64,000 nt of DNA from Methanolobus sp. WCC4 (GTDB lineage Archaea; Halobacteriota; Methanosarcinia; Methanosarcinales; Methanosarcinaceae): assembly GCF_038022665.1 (NCBI RefSeq), contig NZ_CP150629.1, forward strand, positions 744,001 to 808,000, in the 5' to 3' direction. The position numbers were made by a program, and so were the translations under genes. Positions 1-8,998 of the stretch are shown piece after piece (position 1 is the first letter of the stretch; each line of letters begins with the position of its first letter). The notes under the pieces were generated by a model. That model did not search any database and was not told the DNA's origin. It saw nothing but the letters and a program-made list of their open reading frames with translations.

Positions 1-282
1 CTCGCTGCCCTTGAAGAGGGTTTCATGGAAGGTTATGACCTTGCCATTGTAACGGTCCTCTGGGGTCCGCCAACACTCACTGCCGGGGTCATTGACAGGA
101 TAGATGAGGTTAGGACCAGATACGGGAAACCCGTGATCATATGCAGTCCGGGAGGGGAGTTCACAAGGAATATGTACGGATCGTTCGAGGAAAAGGGAAT
201 GCCGGTTTTCTCAACCCCCGAAGCTGCGGTAAGGGCTGCGGCTGTTCTGACCGGTCACGGGACTGTGCGGGATAAAAAGTGA
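1..282 (+). CDS. ADP-forming acyl-CoA synthetase alpha subunit, C-terminal part (5' truncated)
   Basis: The reading frame is open from the first base, so this is the 3' end of a gene that starts outside the window. The visible residues include WGPPTLTAGVIDRIDEV and GKPVIICSPGGEFTRN, which fit the C-terminal CoA-ligase domain of NDP-forming acyl-CoA synthetases. The next gene, 13 nt downstream, is the matching ATP-grasp beta subunit, which supports the call. These enzymes interconvert acyl-CoA plus ADP and phosphate with acid, CoA and ATP in the cytoplasm. The acyl specificity cannot be read from this fragment. Confidence 0.75.
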   Translation, partial: LAALEEGFMEGYDLAIVTVLWGPPTLTAGVIDRIDEVRTRYGKPVIICSPGGEFTRNMYGSFEEKGMPVFSTPEAAVRAAAVLTGHGTVRDKK

Positions 283-295
283 GAGGAACGGGACC

Positions 296-1003
296 ATGAG
301 CATGGAAGAGGTCGACAGGATAATTGACAATGCCCTTAACGAGGGAAGGCATTCTCTGCTTGAAACAGAGGCCAGGGCTCTGATCAGCCATTGGGATATC
401 CCTGTTCCCGGCTCGGTTCTTATAACAGGGTCCGAAATTCCAGAGTTCAGCATGGCTGGGTTCGACCCGCCTTTCGTACTCAAGGTGATATCGAGGGACA
501 TCCTTCATAAAACAGAAGTAAAGGGTGTGATAACGGGTCTCAGGGACAGGGATGATGTAATGAATGCCCTCATCCGCATGAAAAGGGACCTTGAGGAGAA
601 TGCCCCGCAGGCAAGGATAGAAGGCTTCCTTCTGGAGGAGTTCGTCCCCCGGGGAGTTGAGGTGATCATTGGGGGGATGAGGGATCCTCAGTTCGGTCCT
701 GTGGTCATGTTCGGTACGGGGGGGATCATGGTAGAACTGATGAAGGATGTGAGTTTCAGGCTTGCACCTCTGGATAAGGGTGAAGCCATGGCAATGATGG
801 AGGATGTGAGGGGCTATCCTCTCCTGACAGGATACCGGGGTTCAAAGCCGGTGGATAGGGAAATGCTTGCGTCTGTGATAGTAAAACTCTCTGATATCAT
901 AACGAAGATAGAAGTGATCCGGGAAATTGAGATCAATCCGCTTTTTGCTTATGAGGATGGGGTAATGGCAGTGGATGCCAGAGTCATATTAGAAGAAAGG
1001 TGA
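296..1003 (+). CDS. ADP-forming acyl-CoA synthetase beta subunit (ATP-grasp)
   Basis: This 235-residue protein has the size and motifs of the ATP-grasp beta subunit of archaeal acetyl/acyl-CoA synthetase (ADP-forming). Visible motifs are FVLKVISRDILHKTEVKGV near residue 60, FGPVVMFGTGGIMVELMKD near 140, and the C-terminal EINPLFAYEDGVMAVDARV typical of the fold. A purine-rich GAGAGGAACGGG precedes the ATG. It lies 13 nt after the alpha subunit gene and just before an AMP-forming acyl-CoA synthetase, so the three probably form one operon for acyl-CoA formation or ATP-yielding acyl-CoA use. The substrate is not determinable here. Confidence 0.85.
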   Translation: MSMEEVDRIIDNALNEGRHSLLETEARALISHWDIPVPGSVLITGSEIPEFSMAGFDPPFVLKVISRDILHKTEVKGVITGLRDRDDVMNALIRMKRDLEENAPQARIEGFLLEEFVPRGVEVIIGGMRDPQFGPVVMFGTGGIMVELMKDVSFRLAPLDKGEAMAMMEDVRGYPLLTGYRGSKPVDREMLASVIVKLSDIITKIEVIREIEINPLFAYEDGVMAVDARVILEER

Positions 1004-1047
1004 AGATGTGGGTTCTGTTGAGGGCTACACATTCAGGGGTGTGTGAA

Positions 1048-2721
1048 ATGGGAAACGAGACAAATGTATTCGATTATGAAGAGGAGAGGGCTAATTTCAA
1101 CTGGGATATTCCGGCTGACTATAATTTTGTTGATGTTATCAGAAAATGGGCAAAGGACCGAACAAAGCTTCTGGCGATAATTGAACATCCTGATGAGGAG
1201 GTTGAAAAGGCCACATACCGTGAGGTATGGGACGATGCCATGAGGTTCGGGAACATCCTCAGGGATTCAGGTATCCATAAAGGTGACAGGGTAATGATAT
1301 TATTCCCCAGGGGATTGGATGTGTATATTGCGAGTATCGGTATATGGGCAATAGGGGCTGTCGTCGTTCCGGGAACGGTAATGCTCAGGAGGGATGATAT
1401 AGAATACAGGCTCCTGAACGCCGGGATAAAAGCGCTGGTCACGAACGATATGATGGTGGCTGATGAGATGGATTCTATAAAGGATAAGGTTCCAGATGTC
1501 AGGCTTTTCTTTTCAAGTTATATGGCGGGTTGGAGTGATTACCGCTGCGAAATGGATTCGGCATCAAGAAGCCTGGACCGCGAAGAACTTATTGCCAGTG
1601 ACCTTCTTGCTATCAACTATACATCGGGTACGACGGGTGCACCAAAAGGTGTGTTGCATACCCATTCACAGATGTATTGTTTTGAAAGGCTTAACAGGCA
1701 TTACTGGTGGAACACCCGGCCTTACGAACTCTGCTGGGCCACCACTGAGCCTGGATGGGCAAAATGGTACTGGGCTCCGTTTGGAGCGATCCTGAATGGT
1801 GGTGCCACCAATTTCCATTACACTGGCAGGTTCGAGCCTGAGAAATGGTTCGAGCTGCTTGATAAATGGAGGGTGAACAGGGCGTGTATGACCGCAACGG
1901 AACTCAGGGCCATGGCAGCGATCGATGGTGCGGACAGGAGATACGATCTGGAAGAACTGAAAGTGATTCTGACCGCCGGGGAACCATGCACACCCGGGAT
2001 CATCAGGTATTTCGATGAGAAGTTCGGATCGGATGTAAGGGAAGGTTACGGGCAAACGGAGACCTGTGTAATTGCCTGCACTCTGCCGGGAATGGAGATA
2101 AGACCTGGTTCAATGGGCCGGTTCACACCCGGAGTAAGGGGTGCTATCGTGGACCCGGATACCGGGGAAGAAGTGCCTGCCGGCAGTGTGGGAGTGATTG
2201 CTGTTGAAAAGGACCACCCCATGCTTTTCAAAGGATATCATGGTCAGCCTGAAAGGACAGCTGAATGTTTTATCGGCAACTGGTATCTGACAGGAGACCT
2301 TGCAACGATGGATGAGGACGGGTACATATGGTTCGATTCCAGGGCTGATGATGTCTGTATTAGTTCGGGGTACAGGATCGGTCCTTTCGAGGTTGAGAGT
2401 GCGGTGAATTCTCATGAGGCGGTTCTCGAATCATCGATGATCCCCAGTCCCGAACCGTTAAGAGGTGAGGTTGTTAAGGTTCTTGTCGTCCTGAAGGAAG
2501 GATACGAGCCATCAGAGGAACTCGTTCATGATATCCAGCAGCATGTCAAAGATATAACCGCCCCTTACAAGTATCCCCGGGAAATCGAATTTGTCAGTGA
2601 GTTACCAAAGACCATCAGTGGTAAGATCAAACGTAAAGAGCTCAGGACCATGGAGTTCGAGAAGAAAAGGGATGTAATTGAGAAGCTGAAGGAAAAGGGA
2701 CTCTGGGAAAGGGTAGATTGA
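1048..2721 (+). CDS. AMP-forming acyl-CoA synthetase (medium-chain type)
   Basis: A member of the adenylate-forming superfamily, 557 residues from the ATG at 1048. An upstream in-frame ATG at 1000 overlaps the previous gene and gives a non-conserved leader. Core motifs are YTSGTTGAPKGVLHTH near residue 190, EGYGQTE near 333, TGDLATMDEDGYIWFDSRADD near 415, and the C-terminal catalytic-lysine region PKTISGKIKRKELR near 521. The WATTEPGWAKWYWAPF segment resembles medium-chain and branched acyl-CoA synthetases known from Methanosarcina. It activates a carboxylic acid with ATP and CoA, releasing AMP and pyrophosphate. The chain length preference is an inference from family resemblance. Confidence 0.85.
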   Translation: MGNETNVFDYEEERANFNWDIPADYNFVDVIRKWAKDRTKLLAIIEHPDEEVEKATYREVWDDAMRFGNILRDSGIHKGDRVMILFPRGLDVYIASIGIWAIGAVVVPGTVMLRRDDIEYRLLNAGIKALVTNDMMVADEMDSIKDKVPDVRLFFSSYMAGWSDYRCEMDSASRSLDREELIASDLLAINYTSGTTGAPKGVLHTHSQMYCFERLNRHYWWNTRPYELCWATTEPGWAKWYWAPFGAILNGGATNFHYTGRFEPEKWFELLDKWRVNRACMTATELRAMAAIDGADRRYDLEELKVILTAGEPCTPGIIRYFDEKFGSDVREGYGQTETCVIACTLPGMEIRPGSMGRFTPGVRGAIVDPDTGEEVPAGSVGVIAVEKDHPMLFKGYHGQPERTAECFIGNWYLTGDLATMDEDGYIWFDSRADDVCISSGYRIGPFEVESAVNSHEAVLESSMIPSPEPLRGEVVKVLVVLKEGYEPSEELVHDIQQHVKDITAPYKYPREIEFVSELPKTISGKIKRKELRTMEFEKKRDVIEKLKEKGLWERVD

Positions 2722-2805
2722 GAGCATTAGCTTCACAAAACAAACAATCATGTAATCCACATTACTAATAAATAGGTGCAAAATAACAATGTTTTTATGT
2801 TATTA

Positions 2806-2820
2806 TGCACATGATGTGCA
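2806..2820. repeat. 15-bp palindrome TGCACAT-G-ATGTGCA, next to a second inverted repeat
   Basis: A perfect 7-bp palindrome with a one-base centre. Just before it (2782-2804) lie AATAACA and TGTTATT, an inverted repeat with a 9-nt loop. Both sit in the 412-nt gap downstream of the acyl-CoA synthetase. They could form its 3' processing or termination region or be protein-binding sites; nothing here decides between these. Confidence 0.4.
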
Positions 2821-2847
2821 AGTGCAGTTGAATGTATTGTTTGTTGA

Positions 2848-3099
2848 TCACCCATACCGTATTTTGCCTAACTGATAACGAGCATCACTATTGTCTTCAT
2901 TCGACTGCACCATTATTGGCCACACTTTCACAAACACTTCCCGGTACATGAATAACCCCTTTTTTGGTCAATAATGATTTCCTTTAATCAAATCGAGAGA
3001 AACAAACTGGTCTTTCTCCTCCAGACGAAGGTACATACTGTCTAAGATTTCCTCTTTGTCAACTGCATCTGTCAATCGGATAAAGGTGGTAATCAACAA
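2848..3099 (-). pseudogene. possible remnant of a small gene with an in-frame TGA
   Basis: The gap 2722-3133 has no intact gene, but one minus-strand frame reads like protein. From a TTG at 3099 it gives DAVDKEEILDSMYLRLEEKD and then ...DLIKGNHY, a TGA at 2970-2968, and continues in the same frame through MYREVFVKVWPIMVQSNED to a second stop at 2848. The composition (acidic and amphipathic, then hydrophobic) looks coding, and the two halves share a frame, so a decayed gene of about 84 codons is plausible. I do not recognise the family. It could also be chance. The region is AT-rich and next to two orphan membrane proteins. Confidence 0.25.
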
Positions 3100-3133
3100 T
3101 CAGTTATTGGATTAAAGGTAAAAATTAAGTTGT

Positions 3134-3457
3134 TTAAACCCAAAATCCAAACAAAAAAAGAATTGCTCCAAAAGAGTACATATAAATTGATTTAGGGTCA
3201 TCATATCGCCATTTTGGTACCAAATTGTTAACTGCTAGACGACTTACAATAATCATTATTCCCAGAGTGGAAATATCAGACATTGGTCCAATAACCTCTT
3301 GCCATGCAGAATCTATCCATTCTCCGATTTTGGAGAGCACATAAATCGACACAAGGAATATTATGGTTGCACTTTCCTTTGTCTGCATTTTGTCATTAGA
3401 TTTGAAACTTCTGTGGGTGGTAGTGTAAAAATTAATTCCTAACATTCCAATGTACAC
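3134..3457 (-). CDS. hypothetical membrane protein, three predicted TM segments
   Basis: A 107-residue protein I do not recognise. Hydrophobic stretches ATIIFLVSIYVLSKI, STLGIMIIVSRLAVNNL and SIYMYSFGAILFLFGFW suggest three membrane helices. The true start may be the internal methionine at 3388 (MQTKESATIIF), because the preceding residues are polar and no clear Shine-Dalgarno sequence marks the first ATG. It lies 77 nt downstream of another membrane protein on the same strand and may be cotranscribed with it. Base composition is more AT-rich than the flanking housekeeping genes, consistent with an accessory patch. Confidence 0.5.
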   Translation of the reverse strand: MYIGMLGINFYTTTHRSFKSNDKMQTKESATIIFLVSIYVLSKIGEWIDSAWQEVIGPMSDISTLGIMIIVSRLAVNNLVPKWRYDDPKSIYMYSFGAILFLFGFWV

Positions 3458-3534
3458 GTACTTAATATAAGCACGATATTCTCCGCAAAAATCTCCTCTG
3501 TCATCCTCTCACTCTTCATAAAATGGCGGATAAT

Positions 3535-4215
3535 TCACTCGTCATCAATGGATTCTGGTAAATCTTTCAGGTTGGATTTATCTTTTTTATTGAATCGAGA
3601 GTTTGCCAGGTTTAAAGTAACTTCCATTAATGATTTATCCATTGTACTTTCTACTTTAGAGATATTATCCTTTTTTAGTGCTACCCACTCTAATGGTTTA
3701 TCAACTCTCTGAAGATAAATTAAATCACTTGATTCAAAGAGAACACGCCTGTATACCTCCTCTTTTTCACAATCAAAGGATATGTTGATAGCTTTTTGAG
3801 TTGATAGTTCATAAATGAGACCTATTAGGGAAATAACTCCGAAGGAAAGCAAATAAATCATAGACAAGGCAGTTAGAATTATCATTCCCTGCATTACACT
3901 TTTGTATATTACTTCTACTTCTTTTTGCGTTAACAGATTACTTGTGAGCATTTTTTGAATCAGCTCATCTATTGAAATAAAAAGGTTATTTGCTGGCTCT
4001 GGATTCGAAGATATGGACATTGCAATAAGGTACCAGATAGCAGATACCAATGCAACGGCTAAGGCCACATTAGGAAGCATATTAGAAGAACTCTTGTTAA
4101 TGTCATAAGGTTCAGTAAGCATAAGCCTTCTGGGTAAGTAAAAAGCATCCTTCACAAGAAATCCGATTATTGCAAGGATAAGAATGAAGCCACCAAAATC
4201 ATCTAATAGTACCAT
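3535..4215 (-). CDS. hypothetical membrane protein with C-terminal soluble tail
   Basis: A 226-residue protein of unknown family. Hydrophobic segments occur at FILILAIIGFLVKDAF near residue 10, NVALAVALVSAIWYLIAM near 50 and IILTALSMIYLLSFGVISLIG near 112, giving about three membrane helices. The remaining ~85 residues are charged and probably cytosolic (ISFDCEKEEVYRRVLFESSDLIYLQ...). No catalytic motif is visible. It is followed by a second small membrane protein gene and preceded by tRNA-Gln. Low GC and the absence of recognisable homology suggest recently acquired or lineage-specific genes. Confidence 0.6.
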   Translation of the reverse strand: MVLLDDFGGFILILAIIGFLVKDAFYLPRRLMLTEPYDINKSSSNMLPNVALAVALVSAIWYLIAMSISSNPEPANNLFISIDELIQKMLTSNLLTQKEVEVIYKSVMQGMIILTALSMIYLLSFGVISLIGLIYELSTQKAINISFDCEKEEVYRRVLFESSDLIYLQRVDKPLEWVALKKDNISKVESTMDKSLMEVTLNLANSRFNKKDKSNLKDLPESIDDE

Positions 4216-4321
4216 AAGCTTAAAAAGTGTCTGTTAAGTATAAATTAGTTTACACTATATGTGATGTTGCTTCTCTCTCCCTCTGCAGAAAGAGGATAAT
4301 AGGAATACTATAAGAAAACAG

Positions 4322-4394
4322 TAGTCCCGGCCGGATTCGAACCAGCGTCTTCGGCTCCAAAGGCCGGAAGGATTGACCACTACCCTACGGGACT
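4322..4394 (-). tRNA. tRNA-Gln (anticodon TTG)
   Basis: The reverse complement folds as a 73-nt tRNA. The acceptor stem AGTCCCG/CGGGACT is followed by discriminator A. The anticodon loop is CTTTGGA (anticodon TTG, reading CAA) on a stem with one C-A mismatch at its base. The T-arm is GCTGG-TTCGAAT-CCGGC. No intron is seen and CCA is not encoded. Confidence 0.95.
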
Positions 4395-4455
4395 ACATTG
4401 ATCAGCAGAATAAATGCATAATAATACTTATCTGTTATGCAGGTAAGCTTTTTAG

Positions 4456-5547
4456 TTATTTGGCTATGATGAGTGTTAGAAGGTCCTGGTCTTCCAGTAC
4501 GTGATCGAGTCCTGCTCTCTGGCCGGGGTGTTTTGCGGAAGTTCCCCATACCTGGGAATACCTGAACTTCCTTCTGAAATCACGGTGCAGGTGGTCACAG
4601 ACATCTCCAACGGTAACACCTTTTCTAACGATAAGCGGCTCATCCATGTCAGCCGGTCCGCCCTGAGGTTTCAGGTATATGCGGATGAAATCAAGAGCAT
4701 CGAATATCAGTTCTTTCACAGCTTCAAGGTTCATTCCCTCGTTAGCGGAGATGTACGTTGCATCAGGATATTCTTCCTTGCACTTCTTCAGCACGAACTC
4801 GTCTGCCATATCCACCTTGTTCACAACGGTAACTGCAGGTATGAACACCCTGTTACCCATGACCGCATCGATGAGCTGGTCCACATTGATGTTGTCCCTG
4901 ATGAGCACATGGGCGTTGTGTATCTTGTAATCATTAAGTACGGCTTTGATAAGGTCCTCTGAAAGTTCAAGGTCCATGGTACTGCTGACAGTGATGCCTC
5001 CGCGATCCTGTCTTTTGATAACCACGTCAGGAGCCTTCTGGTTCAGGCGGATACCTGCATCGTACAGTTCCTGAGTGAGCACTTCATGGTGATAGTTCTG
5101 GAACACATCAAGTATGAACACCACAAGGTCACAGTTCCTTACAACCGAGATGACCTCTCTTCCACGACCTCTGCCGCTGGCTGCGCCTTTTACAAGTCCC
5201 GGTACATCAAGTATCTGGATGGTGGCATTGTTATATTCAAGCACACCGGGGATGACATCAAGGGTCGTGAACTCATAGGCACCTACCTCTGACTCTGCAC
5301 CTGTGAGCTGGTTGAGCAGGGTGGATTTACCAACGGAAGGAAAACCTACAAGCGTTACAGTGGCGTCTCCTGACTTTCTCACGGAGTATCCTTCGCCACC
5401 GCCCTTACTTGCGGCCTTCTTGACAACCTCATCACGCAGGCGTGCGAGTTTCGCCTTAAGTTTACCTATGTGATGTGATGTCGCCTTGTTGTAGGGAGTC
5501 TTCTTTATCTCCTCTTCAACTTCCTGTATATCCTCATGTAATCCCAT
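4456..5547 (-). CDS. DRG-family GTP-binding protein (Obg-like, TGS domain)
   Basis: A 363-residue archaeal DRG protein, the usual length for the family. An N-terminal helical region precedes the G domain: G1 GFPSVGKST near residue 68, G3 DVPGLVKGAASGRGRG near 114, and G4 NKVD near 243. The C-terminal TGS domain follows (EPLIVRKGVTVGDVCDHLHRD). DRG proteins bind GTP and associate with ribosomes or translation factors, so a cytoplasmic role in translation is likely from family knowledge. It is a single gene between tRNA-Gln and moeA, on the same strand as moeA but separated by 65 nt. Confidence 0.93.
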   Translation of the reverse strand: MGLHEDIQEVEEEIKKTPYNKATSHHIGKLKAKLARLRDEVVKKAASKGGGEGYSVRKSGDATVTLVGFPSVGKSTLLNQLTGAESEVGAYEFTTLDVIPGVLEYNNATIQILDVPGLVKGAASGRGRGREVISVVRNCDLVVFILDVFQNYHHEVLTQELYDAGIRLNQKAPDVVIKRQDRGGITVSSTMDLELSEDLIKAVLNDYKIHNAHVLIRDNINVDQLIDAVMGNRVFIPAVTVVNKVDMADEFVLKKCKEEYPDATYISANEGMNLEAVKELIFDALDFIRIYLKPQGGPADMDEPLIVRKGVTVGDVCDHLHRDFRRKFRYSQVWGTSAKHPGQRAGLDHVLEDQDLLTLIIAK

Positions 5548-5612
5548 TTGTAACCTGCCATAATATCAAAATAAAAAAGCCTTCTTGATTCTTTAGTTTC
5601 TAGGACTTAACG

Positions 5613-7523
5613 TTAAAAGGAGGATATTATACTACCGGTCAGTTCGTATGTGTGCATACCCTCCGGAAGTCTCTCAGAGAACTCTCCGGAACGCAATGCA
5701 TCAAGGAACATCTGTACTTCTTTGATCTCCAGGAGGTCCTTCCTTATCACAAAGTCGAAATCGTCCTCCGCAACCGGGATGAACTCAAGTCCTGCCTCCT
5801 CTGCCGCAGCTCTGATGCCAAAGCCGATATCCGCCTTTCCGCTCCTCACAGCATCACAGACCGACCTGTGGGTCTTTGAACCTGAATTGTAGCCTTTGAG
5901 ACCTTTTATGAGCTCGCTTTTAGATACACCTCTGGCCTCTGCCAGTATACCAAGTTCCCTGTCAAGAAGTGTCCTTGTTCCTGAACCGCGGTTCCTGTTG
6001 ATCATCTGCAAGTTAACTATATCCTCAAATCCATAAACGTGGTTCTCAGGCTTGAATATGATTCCCTGTTCACGTCTGTAACCTTTTACCAGCACGACAT
6101 CTTCAAGGTTCATTCTCTTCAGGATGGATGAATTGTAATTGCCCTCTGCATCGATCATATTGACACATGCTATATCAGCAGTGCCACCTGACATTGCTGT
6201 GAATCCCGCACTGGAACCCATGTTCAGTGTCCTGAACATAAGCCCTGTCATCTCCTCGAGCAGATCCACTCCGGGACACTGTCCACCGACCAGCATGAGG
6301 TCAGGGCTCCTGACATTGCCGAACATGGTTACTTCCACCTCTGAGCCGGCTTCGATATATTCTGTATGTGCCCTTATCTCGATCATCCCGTCTGCATCGG
6401 ATAATGTGGTAATGGCTCCTGATGTCTTGTCGGCAGGGTAGACCTTCCCTCTCACGACGCCAACAGGGAAGAGCTCCTCCCTGCCGCCGGAACGTATTCC
6501 GGTTCCCATGACTGCGGTTATCTTCGTTTTGAATGATGGCTTCATGCCGAGTGAATTATAGATGATAGGTGCAACGAACTCATTGAATATACTGAGGGCA
6601 GATGTAGGATTCCCGGGCAGCCCGATGGTCGGTGTGCCATCTATCATGCCTATCACAACAGGTTTTCCGGGTTTGATGGCAATCCCGTGTGTGAGAGTCT
6701 CACCTTTTTTCTCGATGATCATATACATTATGTCGCCGGCACCTGCTGAAGTGCTGCCCGAAGTGAGGACGATGTTACATTCCTCTATGGCCCTGTTAAG
6801 CGTCTCTTCCATCAGTTCCTCTTCGTCGGGAACGATGCCGTATATCTTCGGTGTTCCGCCGCATTCCTCTATAGCTGCTGCGATGGCATAGGAATTCGCA
6901 TCATATATCTTGCTGATGTCAAGCTCCTCTCCGGGTTTTATAAGTTCACTTCCGGTGGATATGATGCCAACCATCAATCTCTTCACCGGAACTTTGTCCA
7001 TGCCGATCGAAGCCAGTACACCGATCTCTCTGGAACCCATGCGTGTGTTCTTCCGCAGGATCCTTTCCCCTTTCATAATGTCGGAGCCTGCCTTCATGAT
7101 GTTCTCACCGATATGCACGGGCTGGTAGATAAGCACGGAATCATCTGTTTGCTTTGTGCTCTCGACCATTATGACCGCATCCGCGCCGCCGGGGATGGGC
7201 GCACCTGTGGATATCTCTATGGTCTCTCCGTCATCAACAAAAAAACTGTCCTTACAACCTGCAGGTATGGCCCCGATACACTTAAGCTCCTGTGGCTGTG
7301 GTTCGCTTGCGTGATAGCTGTCCTTTGCACGGATGGCATATCCGTCCTTTACTGAACGGTTGAATGCAGGAACATCAACGCCAGAAAGTATGTCCTCTGC
7401 CAGTATATGTCCTGCAGCTTCCTCTATAGGTAGAATAGTAGTTCCTGGGCGGACCCTTATGGTGTCCACCAGTTCCCTTGCATCCTCTACGGATGTCAGC
7501 TCTCTGAATTCTTTACGTTCCAT
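5613..7523 (-). CDS. moeA: molybdopterin molybdenumtransferase MoeA fused to a periplasmic-binding-protein-like domain
   Basis: A 636-residue two-part protein. Residues 1-405 are MoeA: the N-terminal region contains ILSGVDVPAFNRSVKDGYA, the MPT-binding domain has GIISTGSELI and LTSGSTSAGAGD, and TIGLPGNPTSAL precedes MoeA domain IV. Residues ~415-636 form a substrate-binding-protein-like domain (GTADIACVNMIDAEGNY, NRNRGSGTRTLLDRELG), as in many archaeal MoeA proteins. MoeA inserts molybdate (or tungstate) into adenylylated molybdopterin in the cytoplasm; the C-terminal domain may bind the oxyanion or act as a sensor, which is inference. A small membrane protein gene lies 11 nt upstream, and modABC lies 6 kb away. 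Confidence 0.9.
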   Translation of the reverse strand: MERKEFRELTSVEDARELVDTIRVRPGTTILPIEEAAGHILAEDILSGVDVPAFNRSVKDGYAIRAKDSYHASEPQPQELKCIGAIPAGCKDSFFVDDGETIEISTGAPIPGGADAVIMVESTKQTDDSVLIYQPVHIGENIMKAGSDIMKGERILRKNTRMGSREIGVLASIGMDKVPVKRLMVGIISTGSELIKPGEELDISKIYDANSYAIAAAIEECGGTPKIYGIVPDEEELMEETLNRAIEECNIVLTSGSTSAGAGDIMYMIIEKKGETLTHGIAIKPGKPVVIGMIDGTPTIGLPGNPTSALSIFNEFVAPIIYNSLGMKPSFKTKITAVMGTGIRSGGREELFPVGVVRGKVYPADKTSGAITTLSDADGMIEIRAHTEYIEAGSEVEVTMFGNVRSPDLMLVGGQCPGVDLLEEMTGLMFRTLNMGSSAGFTAMSGGTADIACVNMIDAEGNYNSSILKRMNLEDVVLVKGYRREQGIIFKPENHVYGFEDIVNLQMINRNRGSGTRTLLDRELGILAEARGVSKSELIKGLKGYNSGSKTHRSVCDAVRSGKADIGFGIRAAAEEAGLEFIPVAEDDFDFVIRKDLLEIKEVQMFLDALRSGEFSERLPEGMHTYELTGSIISSF

Positions 7524-7534
7524 TCCGCTCGGAT

Positions 7535-7783
7535 CTACTGTTTCTCAATATAGTCTATAAGCCTTTTGTTAAGTCTGAAAACCCTTGAAGCTACATACCA
7601 CAAGCCCATAAGATATACGATCCATGTAGCGATCGAGATCCACTTGAGGCTTCCTGTGTCATCAAGTGCTTCAAAAGTTATCACAAGGGTGACCGGCATC
7701 AGAAGCAGGATGGCAAGAACCGAATCGTTCAGGTACTTCAGGTTCTCCATTATTATTTTGTCTTTCTCTCCCTCATTTTCCAT
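7535..7783 (-). CDS. small two-TM membrane protein upstream of moeA
   Basis: An 82-residue protein with a charged N-terminus (MENEGEKDKIIMENLKYLN) and two hydrophobic helices (VLAILLLMPVTLVITFEAL and WISIATWIVYLMGLWYVA), followed by a basic tail. It ends 11 nt before the moeA start, so the two are probably cotranscribed. I do not recognise the family. A link to molybdenum cofactor synthesis is suggested only by position. Confidence 0.65.
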   Translation of the reverse strand: MENEGEKDKIIMENLKYLNDSVLAILLLMPVTLVITFEALDDTGSLKWISIATWIVYLMGLWYVASRVFRLNKRLIDYIEKQ

Positions 7784-7920
7784 TCTAATACCTCATTTAT
7801 GGAACACCATCAACCTGGTATTTCCTGATAATATTATTTAAGTTCAATATATAAATGAAGTAATCACTAATTAATGTTTTGAAAAATAAATATAGGGAAA
7901 AACAAGAACAAAGAAAAGGT

Positions 7921-7940
7921 ATGAAGGGTCAGCCCTTCAT
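7921..7940 (-). terminator. hairpin terminator downstream of ilvE
   Basis: ATGAAGGG and CCCTTCAT form a perfect 8-bp stem with a 4-nt loop, 8 nt after the ilvE stop. On the transcribed strand it is followed by a pyrimidine-rich run (TTTTCTTTGTTCTTGTTTTT). Confidence 0.7.
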
Positions 7941-7948
7941 TCAGGGAT

Positions 7949-8827
7949 TTACGGGTTGATCGGTGTACCTGTGGTGGTTGTGACCTTCTCGAAAGCCTCG
8001 ACCATCTTCTTTGTGATAGGTCCTGGCTTTCCGTCACCGATAGGACGACCGTCCACCTTGACAAGAGGTGCTGCTTCTGCTGCTGTTCCTGTAACGAATA
8101 TCTCGTCAGCTGTGTAGAGGTCGAACATCCCGAGGTTCTCGACATGTGTCTCGATTCCCATCTCTTCAAGCAGCTCGATCGCTGTTGCCCTTGTGATACC
8201 TTTAAGGTTGTTGATGGTCGGAGGAGTGGCAACCCTTCCGTTCTTGATAATGAATATGTTGTCTCCTGAACCCTCTGAAAGGTAACCGTTCTGGTCGAAG
8301 AAGATAGCTTCATCTCCGCCCTTCTCGTTAGCCTCGATCTTTGCGAGGATGTTGTTCAGGTAGTTGAGTGACTTGATGTTCGGTGAGAGTGCATCGCAGG
8401 AGTTTCTCCTTACTGAGACTGTGACACCTGTCAGGCCAACTTCATAGAGGTCGCCATACATTGCACCCCATTCCTGTGAGATGATGAATATGTTCGGTTT
8501 AGGGCATTTCCTGGGGTCCAGACCAAGGTCACCGACACCCCTTGATACGATAGGTCTGATGTAGGCATCTGTGAGGTTGTTCCTCCTGAGTGTTTCCAGG
8601 ATCGCCTCTTCCATCTCCTCTCTGGTCAGTGGTATCTCAAGAGCGATCGCCTTTGCGGAGTCATAGAGCCTGTCAACGTGCTCGCGTAACTTGAAGACAC
8701 GTCCGTTGTAAGCCCTTATTCCCTCAAAGACACCATCGCCATACAGGAATCCGTGGTCATAAACGGATGTTGTGGCCTGGGATTTAGGGACAAAGTCACC
8801 ATTATAATATATCAGAAGTTCACTCAT
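7949..8827 (-). CDS. ilvE: branched-chain amino acid aminotransferase
   Basis: A 292-residue class IV PLP-dependent aminotransferase of normal length. [16 protein letters not shown] near residue 27 and the IKSLNYLNN segment, with K152 as the likely PLP lysine, identify the branched-chain family. Further matches are [13 protein letters not shown] near 171 and [13 protein letters not shown] near 210. It transfers the amino group between glutamate and 2-keto acids in the last step of valine, leucine and isoleucine synthesis, in the cytoplasm. It is monocistronic, with a strong hairpin terminator directly downstream. Confidence 0.93.
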   Translation of the reverse strand: MSELLIYYNGDFVPKSQATTSVYDHGFLYGDGVFEGIRAYNGRVFKLREHVDRLYDSAKAIALEIPLTREEMEEAILETLRRNNLTDAYIRPIVSRGVGDLGLDPRKCPKPNIFIISQEWGAMYGDLYEVGLTGVTVSVRRNSCDALSPNIKSLNYLNNILAKIEANEKGGDEAIFFDQNGYLSEGSGDNIFIIKNGRVATPPTINNLKGITRATAIELLEEMGIETHVENLGMFDLYTADEIFVTGTAAEAAPLVKVDGRPIGDGKPGPITKKMVEAFEKVTTTTGTPINP

Positions 8828-8998
8828 AATAAAGCCTCAGCATTGTAATAACTCATTGTAATAGTTGGTTAGTGTTCATGTCAAACTATTATATATTTGT
8901 ATTCACAACAACATTGGACATAAACAATAGAAGTCTCCATTCCTTACAAAAGGCTTTTATGCTAGAAAACCTATTTCCCATCCCAGTCAATGCTTAGC

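Noticed and set aside
2968-2970. in-frame TGA as a selenocysteine codon
   Set aside because: No SECIS-like element or known selenoprotein family fits, and Methanosarcinales are not known to use selenocysteine; a decayed gene is simpler.
4322-4394. tRNA-Gln as an integration site for the 2.7-4.3 kb patch
   Set aside because: I looked for a direct repeat of the tRNA 3' end near 2.7 kb and found none, and no integrase is present.
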